From positions 1 to 6,653 of the forward strand of contig CALIMD010000285.1 of NCBI GenBank assembly GCA_938028645.1: a stretch of DNA of 6,653 nucleotides, given 5' to 3'. Shown piece by piece: positions 6,014 through 6,653 of this stretch. Position 1 is the stretch's first letter, and each line of letters opens with the position of its first letter. A program made the translations under genes and the position numbers. This stretch comes from an uncultured Alphaproteobacteria bacterium (GTDB lineage Bacteria; Pseudomonadota; Alphaproteobacteria; Thalassobaculales; Thalassobaculaceae). The notes below the pieces were generated by a model, which did no database searches, had not been told where the DNA came from, and was given only the letters and a program-made list of their open reading frames with translations.

Positions 6014-6653
6014 GCCCCATCCTCCCAACCTCGGTAAATTTCCCATCAACCCTCAAAGAAGGTCAAATCGCAGCCAGAATACTGTCTGGTTTTGAAAATC
6101 TAAACTTAACTTTTTCCGATAAAGCGATCAAAGCGCAGGTGACCGAAATCTCGAACAATGGGAATATAGTCTTTTCTGTTAATGATAGAAAAATAACCGC
6201 TAAAATCACGAGCCAACTCCCTCGAATATTAAGCATTGGTATGCCTGTTATCCTTTCATTGAACTCTAATCACACTGACCTGACGATTCAAATGATGGAG
6301 CCAGACCCTAAAATAAAGCCTATTGCAAAAAATAGACGTACAAACGAAAAAACATTTTCGTTACCTCGGTTACGCCAAGGCTTAGTTGTCGAAGCGAGTG
6401 TCATTAAAAAACCATCAAACGCAAGATTAATGCTAAAAGATTTTAGTAATCCTCAGCCTAATACTAAGCAACTGCCTACCCTGCCAAATCTATTTACTGA
6501 GTTTTTTAAGAAAGATGAAGTTTCCAATAACGGAGTTGAAGCCCCTAAGCTAGCTATTTCAAAAGAAGGAACTCGAGTTCCTCCACCTTTAATTAATTTT
6601 CCGACAACAATACATAATAAAAAAGACGCCTATACTTTTCTATCTCCAACCGA
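6010..6653 (+). CDS. Partial uncharacterised flagellar-locus protein, possibly FliK-like
   Basis: This frame is open from GTG 6010 to the right edge (214 codons plus 2 bases), so the 3' end is missing. The GTG overlaps the flhG stop as GTGA (6010-6013), a classic coupling arrangement, and no Shine-Dalgarno is evident. The next in-frame ATG (6241) would discard the best-structured part. Residues about 20-96 look like a small beta-rich domain: EGQIAARIL, then KAQVTEISNNGNIVFSVNDR, then RILSIGMPVILSL. Its pattern of 'G-x-V ... N/G-turn ... L-x-x-G-x-x-V' resembles the N-terminal region of alphaproteobacterial FliK-like hook-length control proteins, as I recall them. Residues after about 96 are Lys/Pro/Asn-rich and look disordered, also as in FliK. 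No signal peptide or membrane segment is visible. The CDS call is strong because of the long open frame and the overlap. The FliK assignment is inference, since the diagnostic FliK C-terminal domain would lie outside the window. Confidence 0.7.
   Translation, partial: MSPILPTSVNFPSTLKEGQIAARILSGFENLNLTFSDKAIKAQVTEISNNGNIVFSVNDRKITAKITSQLPRILSIGMPVILSLNSNHTDLTIQMMEPDPKIKPIAKNRRTNEKTFSLPRLRQGLVVEASVIKKPSNARLMLKDFSNPQPNTKQLPTLPNLFTEFFKKDEVSNNGVEAPKLAISKEGTRVPPPLINFPTTIHNKKDAYTFLSPT

Noticed and set aside
1..6653. Mobile elements, CRISPR repeats, tRNA/rRNA genes, defence systems or phage genes.
   Set aside because: The coding frames are nearly continuous and all fit flagellar functions or the adjoining ORF; no repeat arrays, transposase motifs or RNA gene signatures were seen on either strand.

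Overview
This window carries a run of flagellar genes, all on the + strand. In order they are: the 3' end of a MotA-type stator gene, flbD (sigma-54-dependent class III/IV flagellar activator), flhA (export gate), flhF (SRP-type GTPase), flhG/fleN (MinD-like ATPase), and the 5' part of a sixth gene that is probably FliK-like and runs off the right edge. The organism is most likely an alphaproteobacterium. The regulator is recognisably FlbD (same MRLL start, degenerate receiver, GAFTGA loop, Fis-type C-terminus), and FlhF and FlhG have the short forms I associate with alphaproteobacteria. Base composition is AT-rich for that class (roughly 40% GC by eye), with many A/T-ending codons. That suggests a low-GC, perhaps marine, lineage, but I cannot place it further.

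Layout: positions 1-444 are the motA end. A 60-base gap with a strong Shine-Dalgarno leads to flbD (505-1923). The only sizeable non-coding stretch is about 150 bases, 1924-2074. It is very AT-rich, has two small perfect hairpins at its ends, a TGGCAC half-site and a tandem heptamer. flhA follows (2075-4198). flhF (4236-5195) comes after a short gap containing a 15-codon ORF that could couple its translation to flhA. flhG (5222-6013) follows with a good ribosome binding site. The last ORF starts on a GTG overlapping the flhG stop by 4 bases and is open to position 6653.

How they work together: MotA is half of the stator ion channel. FlbD switches on late flagellar genes from sigma-54 promoters. 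FlhA is the central component of the flagellar type III export gate. FlhF and FlhG set the site and number of flagella, and their presence implies polar flagellation. The last gene probably belongs to hook-length control or export. I see no mobile element, CRISPR array, tRNA, rRNA or phage gene, and no break in any reading frame. The window looks like a conventional flagellar operon. The points worth a second look are detailed sequence variants, coupling signals and the uncharacterised last ORF, not a new system.
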